Source of the DNA: VAZQ01 sp963785745
GTDB lineage: Bacteria > Pseudomonadota > Alphaproteobacteria > Rhizobiales > Xanthobacteraceae
NCBI GenBank assembly: GCA_963785745.1
Contig: CAWAWR010000024.1
Location: forward strand, 1-64,000
DNA length: 64,000 nt
Reading direction: 5' to 3'
Shown: one piece after another, positions 56,377-64,000 of the stretch
Layout: each line of letters begins with the position of its first letter
Numbering within the stretch: the stretch's first letter is position 1
Translations under genes and position numbers: made by a program
Notes under the pieces: model-generated
Told to the model about the DNA's origin: nothing
Seen by the model: the letters and a program-made list of their open reading frames with translations, nothing else
Database searches by the model: none

Positions 56377-57563
56377 GGATCTATCATTTCAGCGAGCATC
56401 CTTATCCCGAAGCCTGGAACGATCCGCACGGCTATCTGCGTGTCGACCTGCCCAACCGGGCGTGCGATCCCAAGCGCGCGGCCGATCTGTTCCATCGCTA
56501 CCATGACGAATATCTGCTGGCCGACGATCTCGGTCTCGACCTGATGCTCAACGAGCATCACCAGACCGCGACCTGCATGAACTCAACGTCGATCGTCAGC
56601 CTTTCGGTGATGGCGCGGCAGACCAAGCGCGCCCGCCTCCTCATCCTGGGCTATCCCATCGGGCACCGGCCCGACCCGCTGCGTTGCGCCGAAGAGCTCT
56701 CCACCATCGACGTGATATCGCGCGGCCGGCTCGACATGGGCTTCATCAAGGGCGTGCCGTACGAATTTGCGCCGTCGAACGCCAACCCGGTCGGCGTCAT
56801 GGACCGCTTCTGGGAGTCGCACGACTTCATCATCAAGGCAATGACCACGCATGACGGCCCATTCAACTGGGAGAGCGAGCACTTCCACTATCGGCAGGTG
56901 AACATCTGGCCGCGGCCTTGGCAGCAGCCGCATCCGCCGGTGTGGAGCACCACCGCCAGCAAGACCAATGCACGCGTGCTCGGCGAACGCGGCTACGTGA
57001 TGGCGATCCTGGGCTCGGGCTACGCCACCAAGGCGCTGTTCGACGCCTATCGCGAGGGCTACGCGTCGACGCACAACGGCGCCCTGCCCGGCCCCGACCG
57101 CTTCGCCTATCTCGCGCTATTCGCGACCGCGCACAACGAGGCCGAAGCGCGACGGCGCGGCGAACTTGTCGCCGCCTACTTGCGCACCGGCGCCAACGTG
57201 TATCCGCCGTTCAAGAACCCGCCCGGCTATCTGTCGGTCGACGACAACGTGCGGCTGATGCGCGGCATGACACCGGACCGAAGCTTCACCAAGGAAGGGC
57301 GCGTCATCGACATGCGCAGCGGCAGCCTGCAGGACCTGATCGACTCCGTGCTGATGGTCTGCGGCACGCCCGACCAGTGCTACCAGCAGATCAAGGACTT
57401 CATCGAATACACCGGTGGAATGAGCAACTTGCTGGTGATGGCGCAGGGCGGTTTCCTCGACCACAAGGACACGTGCGACAGCCTCACGCTGCTGGCCAAG
57501 GAGATCCTGCCGCGCCTCAAGGAACTCAAGCAGCCAGGCACAGCGAACGTAGCCGCGGCATAA
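56373..57563 (+). CDS. LLM-class flavin-dependent oxidoreductase
   Basis: A 396-residue bacterial-luciferase-fold enzyme: LLADDLGLDLMLNEHHQTAT, STIDVISRGRLDMGFIKGVP, WPRPWQQPHPPVWSTTASKT and CGTPDQCYQQIKDFIEYTGG. The start at 56373 overlaps the upstream hydrolase gene. It would use FMN (or FMNH2) to oxidise a small organic molecule, whose hydrolysis is then likely catalysed by the partner hydrolase. A hairpin follows its stop. Confidence 0.88.
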   Translation: MRIYHFSEHPYPEAWNDPHGYLRVDLPNRACDPKRAADLFHRYHDEYLLADDLGLDLMLNEHHQTATCMNSTSIVSLSVMARQTKRARLLILGYPIGHRPDPLRCAEELSTIDVISRGRLDMGFIKGVPYEFAPSNANPVGVMDRFWESHDFIIKAMTTHDGPFNWESEHFHYRQVNIWPRPWQQPHPPVWSTTASKTNARVLGERGYVMAILGSGYATKALFDAYREGYASTHNGALPGPDRFAYLALFATAHNEAEARRRGELVAAYLRTGANVYPPFKNPPGYLSVDDNVRLMRGMTPDRSFTKEGRVIDMRSGSLQDLIDSVLMVCGTPDQCYQQIKDFIEYTGGMSNLLVMAQGGFLDHKDTCDSLTLLAKEILPRLKELKQPGTANVAAA

Positions 57564-57565
57564 AC

Positions 57566-57598
57566 GCAGGGCCGGCGCGCGATTTCGCGCGGCCTGCC
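57566..57598 (+). terminator. Hairpin after LLM oxidoreductase gene
   Basis: GCAGGGCCGGCGCGCGA and TCGCGCGGCCTGC form a GC-rich stem with a very short loop directly after the stop at 57563. There is no T tract, so it is only terminator-like. Confidence 0.5.
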
Positions 57599-57714
57599 CC
57601 ACACTTGCCGCAACCTTCATGCTGTCATGGCGTTGCTGTAGACGGCGGTATCCGGCAAATTCATAGTCCATCAAATTCACAAATCCACACCGTCATAACC
57701 ATGGAGAGCCTGTC

Positions 57715-58038
57715 ATGACTCGCCTCGCTACTCTTCTGATCGCAACGGTGCTCGCCGTCGGCTTCGGCAGCGTGCAATTTGCCCAGTCTCAGACCGAAGC
57801 GCCGCCTGGCGCGCAAACCGCGCCGGCGGCAAAAGGCAAGAAGGCCTTAACGCCGGAAGAGAAAGCCCAGCGGAAAGAAGAGCGCGTGGCGAAGCGGAAG
57901 AGCATGACGCCGGAAGAGAAAGCCAAGCTGAAGGCGGCGAAAGGGGAAGCGACAAGGAATGCCAGCGCGAAGGGCAAGCAGGACAAACTCAAAGGCAAGA
58001 AGCTGCGCGAGTTCGTGGAGACCTGCGCGGGCGCGTAA
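57715..58038 (+). CDS. Small exported Lys/Glu-rich protein, PsiF-like
   Basis: A 107-residue protein with a signal peptide (LLIATVLAVGFGSVQFAQS) and a highly charged mature part in which ALTPEEKAQRKEERVAKRK is followed by SMTPEEKAKLKAAK, two related PEEK-type units. The end KGKKLREFVETCAGA with a Cys resembles PsiF phosphate-starvation-inducible proteins. Function unknown. Confidence 0.65.
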   Translation: MTRLATLLIATVLAVGFGSVQFAQSQTEAPPGAQTAPAAKGKKALTPEEKAQRKEERVAKRKSMTPEEKAKLKAAKGEATRNASAKGKQDKLKGKKLREFVETCAGA

Positions 58039-58054
58039 GCTCACACACACAGCC

Positions 58055-58090
58055 CGTCGTTCCGGGGCCAAGTGAAGCCCCGGAATGACG
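58055..58090. repeat. REP-like extragenic palindrome
   Basis: CGTCGTTCCGGGG and CCCCGGAATGACG are complementary apart from one G-T wobble, around a 10-base loop. The sequence TTCCGGGG ... CCCCGGAATGAC is the common intergenic palindrome of Bradyrhizobium/Rhodopseudomonas-type genomes. It lies between two convergent genes and may also act as a terminator. Confidence 0.65.
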
Positions 58091-58097
58091 GAGAGTG

Positions 58098-58910
58098 CTA
58101 CGCGCCCCGGACCGCAGCCGTTGCCGATTGCGTGCTGGTCTCGCCCAGGTGCTGGCCGCAATCCATCCGGATGCATTCGCCGGTCATCGTGGTCGCGCCC
58201 TCGACCAGGAACAGCGCCGCGACCGCCACGTCATAAGGCCAGATGCCTCGCTTGAGCGGATATTGCGTGTCCGCCGCCTTGACCCGCTCCTGATATTGCT
58301 CCTCGGTGAGGATCTTGCGCGTCCAGCGTCCGAGCATGCCGCCCGGACACAGCGCATTGACCCGCACCTCCGGCGCCAGCGCCCGCGCGGTCGAGAGCGT
58401 GAGATTGTTGATCGCCGCCTTCGACGCGGTATAGGCCATCGAAGAGCCGCCGGCACGCATCGCGCCGACCGACGAGATGTTGACGATGGCGGCGTCGCCC
58501 GTCTTTTTGAGATGCGGCGCTGCCGCGCGCGTCATCTGATAGGTGCCGATGACATTGACGGCGAAGATGCGCTGGAATTCGTCGGCGTTGAGCAGGTCCA
58601 TGCGCCTGTGCGGGATCGGCTTGGTGGTGGCGGCGTTGTTGACCAGCACGTCGAGCCGGCCCCACTTGTCGATCGCGGCCTGTACCAGCCTGAGGCAGTC
58701 GGCGTCCTTCGACACGTCGCCCTGCACCGCGATGGCGTCGACACCCGCCGCCTTGCAGGCCGCGGCGACCGCTTCGCCACCGGCCTTGTTGCTCGCGTAG
58801 TTGACCACGACGTTGCAGCCGCGCGACGCCAAAATCTTCGCGCATTCCGTTCCGATGCCTTCGTCCGAACTCGCCCCGGTGACGACGGCCACCTTACCCT
58901 TGATGTCCAA
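58098..58910 (-). CDS. SDR-family oxidoreductase
   Basis: A 270-residue classical SDR: VAVVTGASSDEGIGTECAKI, VLVNNAATTKPIPH, NISSVGAMRAGGSSMAYTAS then KAAINNLTLSTARALAP (Ser-Tyr-Lys) and RVNALCPGGMLGRWTRKI. The start is a TTG at 58910 (LDIKGK) preceded by GGGAGG. It ends with a short non-conserved tail. The substrate is unknown. Confidence 0.87.
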   Translation of the reverse strand: MDIKGKVAVVTGASSDEGIGTECAKILASRGCNVVVNYASNKAGGEAVAAACKAAGVDAIAVQGDVSKDADCLRLVQAAIDKWGRLDVLVNNAATTKPIPHRRMDLLNADEFQRIFAVNVIGTYQMTRAAAPHLKKTGDAAIVNISSVGAMRAGGSSMAYTASKAAINNLTLSTARALAPEVRVNALCPGGMLGRWTRKILTEEQYQERVKAADTQYPLKRGIWPYDVAVAALFLVEGATTMTGECIRMDCGQHLGETSTQSATAAVRGA

Positions 58911-59004
58911 CAGAACCTCCCGCAGTGAAAACTGTCCGGGATGTTCTAGAGCACAAACGGTGGGAATGGAAACGGCGGTCTTGCCGCACGTCGCGGTCAC
59001 GGAC

Positions 59005-60000
59005 CTAGCCTGAGCGCCGTTTCTTGCGGGTCGCGCCGCCGATCTGCGAAACATGATCCCGCGATACGTTTTCAAGGGTATCGACCAGCCAGGCAATGCC
59101 GGTGTCCATCATCGCAGCCTTGGTTGCAATTGCGCGGACGATCGACCGTGGATGCTGTACCGGCATTTCGCTCACCACCACGCCAAACCGTGCGGCATGC
59201 ATCGCCACCAGCCGCCGGGGCAGCGATGCCACCAGGTCGGTCTCCGCGACGACGGCGAGGGCCATCATGAAATTCGGGACGGTCACGACGACCCGACGCG
59301 ACCGATTCTGATCGGCGAGAAGGCTGTCGAAAAAACCGTAGGGATCACCGCTTGACGACACCAGCAGATGCTGTTGCTCGCAAAAGCGGTCTATCGTCGG
59401 ATCGCGCGCGAACGAATGTCCCGGCCGCGTCGCGACCACGAAGTCCTCTTCGAAGAGCGTGCGCGCGACGAAACGCGCAGGAACCGTGTCGATGGGTATG
59501 ACCGCGACATCGAGCTGTCGCGCCTCGAGATCGGCCATTGTGGGCTCCCATGCGCGCTCGACTGTCCTCACTCCCCTTGCCGGCAGCAGTTGCTGCATGC
59601 CGACATCGACGCCGGGCGCGGAGCGGCTCAAGGCGGCGAGGAGCTCCGGCAGGAATACTGCCAAGGCGCCGTCCGGCGCGCCGAGCATGAAGCGGCGGCT
59701 GGATTTCGCCGGATCGAACGGCTCCGCAGTCGCGACCACATTCCTGATCCGCGCAAGAATCTCCGCAACCGGCTCCGCCAGTTCGGTTGCCCGCGCGGTC
59801 GGCACGACACCCTTCGGCGTCCGCAGAAACAAGGGATCGTTGAGCAGTTTCCGAAGCCGGCCGAGACCATGACTGACGGCTGACGCCGACAAGTTGAGCC
59901 TGTCGGCGGCCCGGCCGACATGGCGCTCCGCCAGGACGGTCTCGAACAGCACCAGCAGGTTCAGGTCGGCGCGCGATAAATCAATTTCATTCAGCATCAT
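59005..60000 (-). CDS. LysR-family transcriptional regulator
   Basis: A 331-residue protein with an N-terminal HTH (LNLLVLFETVLAERHVGRAA, then DRLNLSASAVSHGLGRLRKL) and a LysR substrate domain (ARQLDVAVIPIDTVPARFVA; LVSSSGDPYGFFDSLLAD). It has the NodD/LeuO-like LLVLFETVL helix. The Arg/Lys-rich C-terminus is short. It is divergent from the DUF924-like gene, which it may control; the inter-start gap of about 104 bases fits that. Confidence 0.87.
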   Translation of the reverse strand: MMLNEIDLSRADLNLLVLFETVLAERHVGRAADRLNLSASAVSHGLGRLRKLLNDPLFLRTPKGVVPTARATELAEPVAEILARIRNVVATAEPFDPAKSSRRFMLGAPDGALAVFLPELLAALSRSAPGVDVGMQQLLPARGVRTVERAWEPTMADLEARQLDVAVIPIDTVPARFVARTLFEEDFVVATRPGHSFARDPTIDRFCEQQHLLVSSSGDPYGFFDSLLADQNRSRRVVVTVPNFMMALAVVAETDLVASLPRRLVAMHAARFGVVVSEMPVQHPRSIVRAIATKAAMMDTGIAWLVDTLENVSRDHVSQIGGATRKKRRSG

Positions 60001-60104
60001 CCTGAATTCATATCACTGGATTCAGTATCTCTCAATTGCGATCTCCCCGGCCTGACGAGGCGTCCCCCGCCGCCTCGCGTCACCCGATGAATTGGAGATC
60101 TCGC

Positions 60105-60787
60105 ATGTCCTATCCACTGAGTTCTATCCTGACGTACGGCGCCGCGGCCGCGATGCTGGCGACACTCCGTGCCGAGCGCACCAGCGCAAACCCAACATCC
60201 GGCGCCGGATCGCCTGCCACATCCGCGACGCTGGTCGACCAGAAGCCGTCGGCGGAAGCGATCGCCATGGTTGCGTTCTGGCGCGAGGCCGGTCCCGGGC
60301 GGTGGTTTGCCAAGGATCCGGAGTTCGACCGCACGTTCCGAGAGCAATTCCTGTCGCTGCACGAGGCTGCGGAACGTGGCGAACTTGTGCACTGGCTGAC
60401 GATCGCCGGAAGGCGCGCTCGCTCTGGTGCTGCTGCTGGACCAGTTCCCCCGCAACGCGTTCCGCAATACCCCGCGCATGTACGAAACCGACGCGCAGGC
60501 GCGTGCGATGGCTGATGCCGCCATCTCCGTCGGGCACGACCGGCAGGTGGATTTGGGACTGCAGGCCTTCTTCTATCTACCGTTCGGTCATTCCGAGCAT
60601 CTCGCCGATCAGGAGCGGTCTGTGGCGTTGAATAGCCGGTTTGGAGAACCGACATCTGACGCTCGCCACACGCCACCGCGACATTGTCCGGCGCTTCGGC
60701 CGCTTCCCGCATCGCAATCCGATTCTTGGACGGCCGATGCGTCCGGAGGAGCAACGGTTTCTCGACGAAGGCGGCTTCGCGGGCTGA
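60105..60787 (+). CDS. DUF924-family protein with N-terminal extension, frameshifted
   Basis: The ATG at 60105 follows TTGGAGA. Residues 1-50 (MSYPLSSILTYGAAAAMLAT onward) are not part of the domain and may be a membrane anchor. The DUF924 domain reads AIAMVAFWREAGPGRWFAKD, EFDRTFREQFLSLHEAAERG, then after an indel near 60415 VLLLDQFPRNAFRNTPRMYE, QVDLGLQAFFYLPFGHSEHL and, after another near 60650, a tail ending EGGFAG with the stop at 60785. Function of the family is unknown. Confidence 0.7.
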
Positions 60788-60795
60788 CGACGACG

Positions 60796-61800
60796 CTATC
60801 GCTTGCTCAGTTGCGCGAGCTTCGCGAGCAGTTCGGGCGGGAAAGCCGCGGCCTTGCGCAGCACCGCCTCGACCTGCTCGCCGGTGCGCGGATTGATGTC
60901 GAGACCGCGCTTCTTCACATCGTCGAGCAGCGCGGGGTCCTTCATGGCGGCGTTGAAGGCGCGCCGCAGCAGGGCGACGCGATCCGCGGGGACATCGGGC
61001 GGCGCCAGCCATGGCCGCCCGGTCTCGAGCGCCGACGCCTGGAAGTCGAGGATCATGCGTTGCTCCTCGTCGCTCGTGAACTCGAAAATCGTCGGCGCCT
61101 TCGAGCCCGGGACCGGATCGCGCTCGGTGGTGAACAGGAGGCGCACCGTGCCGTTGTCGAGCATGGGCTGCGCCGATTGCGAAAACGCGGTGAGCGTCTG
61201 GCAAATGCCCTGCACCTCATTGCGCTGGATCGCGAGCACCACGTCGTTCGAGCCCTTGTAGCCGTCGACGGTGCGGAATTGCATGCCGAGGAGGTTTTTC
61301 AACAGCACCGGCATTTCGGAGAGCGACGTGCCGGCGCCGTCGGTTCCGACCACGAGCTCGCGCTCGAACAGGTCGCGCGGCGTCCGCACGCCGGAGTCGG
61401 CACGCGCGAAGCAGCCGCGATTGTTCACCTCCGGGCTGCCGATCCAATGGAATTTGAGCGGATCGAAATTCGCATTGGCCTTTTTGGCAAAGGCGTAGTG
61501 CGGAATGTTGCGGCTGACCGATCCGAGCACCGTGCCGTCGCGCGCCGCGCGATTGTAGAGATGGTTGGCGGCGATCAGCGAGCCCGCACCGGGCATGTTC
61601 TCGACAACGAAATTCGGCTGGCCGGGAATGTATTGCGGTAGATAGCGCACGACGAGCCGCACCCAGGTGTCGTAGTCGCCGGGCGAGGTGCCGACGATCA
61701 CGCGGATGGTCTTGCCTTTGTAGAACTCGGCAGCGGGCTGCGCTTGCGCCGCCGTAGTAAGGCTGGCGACGATTGCGAGGGCAGAAAGTAAGGGCCTCAT
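60796..61800 (-). CDS. Bug/TctC-family periplasmic solute-binding protein (second)
   Basis: A 334-residue exported protein: signal ending AAQAQPA, YKGKTIRVIVGTSPGDYDTW, FVVENMPGAGSLIAANHLYN, GTDGAGTSLSEMPVLLKNLL and a terminal PPELLAKLAQLSKR. The family resemblance to TctC receptors is clear although the ligand loop differs from the one at 43379. The length and a single intact frame support it. It lies 31 bases after the GST gene on the same strand. Confidence 0.85.
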   Translation of the reverse strand: MRPLLSALAIVASLTTAAQAQPAAEFYKGKTIRVIVGTSPGDYDTWVRLVVRYLPQYIPGQPNFVVENMPGAGSLIAANHLYNRAARDGTVLGSVSRNIPHYAFAKKANANFDPLKFHWIGSPEVNNRGCFARADSGVRTPRDLFERELVVGTDGAGTSLSEMPVLLKNLLGMQFRTVDGYKGSNDVVLAIQRNEVQGICQTLTAFSQSAQPMLDNGTVRLLFTTERDPVPGSKAPTIFEFTSDEEQRMILDFQASALETGRPWLAPPDVPADRVALLRRAFNAAMKDPALLDDVKKRGLDINPRTGEQVEAVLRKAAAFPPELLAKLAQLSKR

Positions 61801-61831
61801 ACTTTCCTCCCGGCGATGCGTTGGTGTGACG

Positions 61832-62533
61832 CTACACCTTCGCGTATTTTCCGCGGCCGAAGAACTGGTCCTTCTGATCGTCGGTCGCGGTCTCGCGGTT
61901 CGACTTGATCTGCGCGATCTTGGCGAGCGCGGCCTTTACCGCCGGCCGCGCGGAGATCGCGTCGAACCAGCGCGTCAGGTTCGGCTTGTCGGAGAACGGC
62001 ACGCCCTGGGCGTCGTGGTTGCGCGTCCACGGAAAAGTCGCGATGTCGGCGATCGAATATTCGCTGCCGCCGAGCCAGGGCTCTTCACCAAGCCGTTTCT
62101 CCAGCACGGAGTAGAGCCGCTTCACCTCGCTCTGGTAGCGGTCGTGCCCATAGCTGTCGCCGCCCTTGGGCGCGAACATCTTGAAATGCGTGAGCTGCCC
62201 GAACATCGGTCCGACGCCGGTGAGCTGGATCATCAGCCACTGGATCACCTCGTAGCGTGCCGCCATGTCCTTCGGCATGAACTTTCCGCTCTTCTCGGCG
62301 AGATACATCAGGATCGCACCGGACTCGAACACGGTGTAGGGCTTGCCGCCGGGCCCATCGCGATCGACGATGGCAGGGATCTTGTTGTTCGGATTGATCT
62401 TGAGATATTCAGGCTTGAACTGATCGCCCTTCCAGACGTCGACGAAGCGCTCGGTGTACGGAAGCCCGCACTCCTCGAGCATGATGTAGATCTTCTGCAC
62501 GTTCGGACTGGTCAGGGCATAGAAATCGATCAT
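61832..62533 (-). CDS. Glutathione S-transferase, YfcG/YghU-like
   Basis: A 233-residue GST: an N-terminal thioredoxin fold (MIDFYALTSPNVQKIYIMLE, INPNNKIPAIVDRDGPGGKP, VFESGAILMYLAEKSGKFMP) and a C-terminal helical domain (WLGGSEYSIADIATFPW, the conserved N-capping box). It lacks the usual N-terminal Tyr but has Ser-Pro-Asn, as in YfcG-type disulphide-bond reductases. The ATG at 62533 is used; the frame above it is unrelated. It lies 31 bases upstream of the Bug gene. Confidence 0.87.
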   Translation of the reverse strand: MIDFYALTSPNVQKIYIMLEECGLPYTERFVDVWKGDQFKPEYLKINPNNKIPAIVDRDGPGGKPYTVFESGAILMYLAEKSGKFMPKDMAARYEVIQWLMIQLTGVGPMFGQLTHFKMFAPKGGDSYGHDRYQSEVKRLYSVLEKRLGEEPWLGGSEYSIADIATFPWTRNHDAQGVPFSDKPNLTRWFDAISARPAVKAALAKIAQIKSNRETATDDQKDQFFGRGKYAKV

Positions 62534-62683
62534 CGGGATGGAGCCTTTGCTGGGCGGAGAAACCATAACGGTAGCGGCGCGGACCCAAGGCGGCAAGGAG
62601 GCCGCGCGGCGTCGCGGCGTGTTGACAATTGCGCGATCCCCGCGCAAGTCGACATGATACCGAGACGATCAAGCGGATGTGAT

Positions 62684-63669
62684 ATGACCCGTCAGCGTTC
62701 CCCTGTCCGTTGTTTCTTGCAGCCGCGATTGCGGCCCCGGTCGTAACCTTCACTCAGCCGGCCGCCACGCAGGACAAATATCCCTCGCGCGTGGTGGAGC
62801 TGATCGTGCCGTTCGCGGCCGGTGGCGGCACCGATATCCTGGCGCGGCTGCTCACCGAAGGACTGACGCGGCGGCTGGGTCAGACCTTCGTGGTGATCAA
62901 TCGTCCCGGCGCCAATACCAATCTCGGCACCGGGCTGGTCGCGCGGGCCAAGCCTGACGGCTATACGCTCCTGATGACGAGCTTCGGGCTCGCCGCCAAT
63001 CCGTCGCTCTACCGCAATCTCGGCTTCGATCCGGCCAAGGACCTCGTCCCGGTCTCGCTGCTTGCCAACGCCCCGACCATCCTGGTGGTGCATCCGTCGT
63101 TTCCCGCCAACAACCTGGCGGAATTCACCGCGCATGTGAAAGCCAACCCCGGCAAGTTCAACTACGCCTCCTACGGCGTCGGCTCGAGCCCGCATATCGG
63201 CGCCGAGCTCTACAAGCTCCTGACCGGCACCGACGTCGTGCACGTTCCCTTCAACGGCGGCGGGCCGGCCGCGGCCGCGGTCGCCGGCAAGCAGGTGGAG
63301 ATGCTGTTCCCGAGCGCCGTGCCGGTGCAGGGTCTCATCCGCAACGGCAGCCTCAAGCCGATCGCGGTCGCCTCCGACAAGCGCACGTCCCTCCTGCCCG
63401 AGCTGCCGACGTTCCGGGAAGGCGGCCTCGACTACATCACCGGCAGCTGGTTCGGCGTGCTCACCCCGGCGAAAACTCCGCAGGCGATCGTCGATCTGCT
63501 GCATGCCAACATCGTCGAGGTGCTCAAGGACGACAATCTGCGCGCCAAGATGTCCGAGCAAGGCGCCGACGTGATCGGCAATTCGCCGGCGGAGTTCCGT
63601 GCGTTCCTCGAGGCCGAGACCGCGCGGCTGTCGAAGGTCATCAAGAACGCAAAAATTCAGCTCGACTAG
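62684..63669 (+). CDS. Bug/TctC-family periplasmic solute-binding protein (third), start possibly frameshifted
   Basis: The ATG at 62684 gives MTRQRSPVR and, after an indel near 62708, LFLAAAIAAPVVTFTQPAAT, a signal peptide. The mature part has YPSRVVELIVPFAAGGGTDI, FVVINRPGANTNLGTGLVAR, PDGYTLLMTSFGLAANPSLY, GVGSSPHIGAELYKLL and VPFNGGGPAAAAVAGKQVEM, typical Bug blocks. Translation in the main frame begins at a TTG (62710) within the signal. An RraA-family gene follows 27 bases later, so the two probably share an operon. Confidence 0.88.
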
Positions 63670-63696
63670 AGCAATATCAGACGTGGGAGTGACACC

Positions 63697-64000
63697 GTGA
63701 CCGAGAAAAAATTGACCGGCCGCATCGCGCGGGAAAAGATCAAGCAGATGGAGGTGCCGCGCCCGCCCGCGGGCGTGGTCGAGCGCTTCAAGAAGCTCGG
63801 CGATTGCACCGGCGTCATCTCCGACACGATGGACGAGCTCGGCATCCCGCTCGGCGTCGTCGGCGCATCGACGCTCAAGCCCACGATGCCGGGCACGATC
63901 ATGGTCGGGCCGGCGCTGACGATCCGCAACATCCTGCAGCGCATCGATCCGCTGCAAGGCGCGCGCGAGCACGTCAACAAGATGGCCGAGTTCGAGTGTC
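63697..64000 (+). CDS. RraA-family protein (partial; 4-hydroxy-4-methyl-2-oxoglutarate aldolase-like)
   Basis: An open frame starts at GTG 63697, after a GGGAG ribosome site, and runs off the right edge. It reads VTEKKLTGRIAREKIKQMEV, then VVERFKKLGDCTGVISDTMD, ELGIPLGVVGASTLKPTMPG and GPALTIRNILQRIDPLQGA. The DCTGVISDTMDE and GPALTIR segments are the RraA/HMG aldolase pattern (catalytic region not yet reached). The N-terminal helix extension is longer than in E. coli RraA. Linked to the Bug gene upstream, it probably acts on an imported oxo- or hydroxy-dicarboxylate. Confidence 0.75.
   Translation, partial: MTEKKLTGRIAREKIKQMEVPRPPAGVVERFKKLGDCTGVISDTMDELGIPLGVVGASTLKPTMPGTIMVGPALTIRNILQRIDPLQGAREHVNKMAEFEC

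Noticed and set aside
1..64000. rRNA, tRNA or CRISPR features
   Set aside because: No cloverleaf-like, rRNA-like or regularly spaced direct repeats were seen on reading; short RNAs cannot be excluded by eye.

Overview
The window is high-GC DNA dominated by LPS and surface-polysaccharide genes of an alphaproteobacterium. The best guess is Hyphomicrobiales, near Bradyrhizobium/Xanthobacteraceae. Support comes from the full heptose/inner-core gene set, many orphan periplasmic solute-binding proteins of the Bug/TctC and TAXI families, a PrsDE-like type I exporter, and a Bradyrhizobium-style extragenic palindrome. Many genes, above all in the first 24 kb, are split by single-base indels while the protein similarity continues in another frame. 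This looks like an unpolished long-read assembly rather than true gene decay; frameshifted genes are therefore given as whole loci with the breaks noted.

Layout. 0-8.5 kb is a different set: a CE1-type esterase, an IclR regulator, a Tat-exported GH95 glycosidase, a HEAT-repeat protein, a zinc metalloprotease, a protein with two copies of a 26-residue repeat and a secreted sugar dehydrogenase. It may be foreign or a chimeric join, because the acyl-ligase gene at 8.5-9.2 kb breaks off there. 8.5-15.5 kb is one leftward operon: sugar C-methyltransferase, UDP-HexNAc 2-epimerase (FnlC/WbjD type), LPG-synthase-like membrane protein, then a cassette of ACP, ketoreductase, metallo-hydrolase, KAS III and acyl ligase. 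15.7-20.1 kb runs rightward: FnlB-type reductase, FnlA-type dehydratase, gmhA, gmhB and a uronate epimerase. 20.3-24.1 kb holds a type I secretion ATPase and fusion protein around an AT-rich TPR gene. 24.1-29.4 kb has ugd, an lptE-like lipoprotein, an ArsR regulator, an O-antigen-ligase-like gene and two truncated sugar-gene remnants.

29.5-33 kb is the dTDP-L-rhamnose operon rfbCBDA, followed by a convergent alpha/beta hydrolase and a decayed relic of a second rmlA end. 34.2-40.6 kb is a leftward heptose/core operon: hldD, hldE, a WaaE-like GT2, a polytopic glycosyltransferase and a fused nucleotidyltransferase-GT2. waaF, waaC, galE and an MsbA-like exporter follow up to 48.6 kb, with two orphan binding proteins inserted between waaF and waaC. 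48.8-64 kb is ordinary catabolic or accessory content: enoyl-CoA hydratase/isomerase, class II aldolase-like, an exported HpcH/HpaI-type protein, an exported amidohydrolase, hydrolases, an LLM oxidoreductase, SDR, LysR, DUF924-like, GST, two Bug proteins and a partial RraA-family gene at the right edge.

Together the central genes would make UDP-L-FucNAc or UDP-L-QuiNAc, dTDP-L-rhamnose, UDP-glucuronate/galacturonate, UDP-galactose and ADP-heptose, build an inner core, and flip and ligate glycan to lipid A. No rRNA, tRNA, CRISPR array or transposase was seen.
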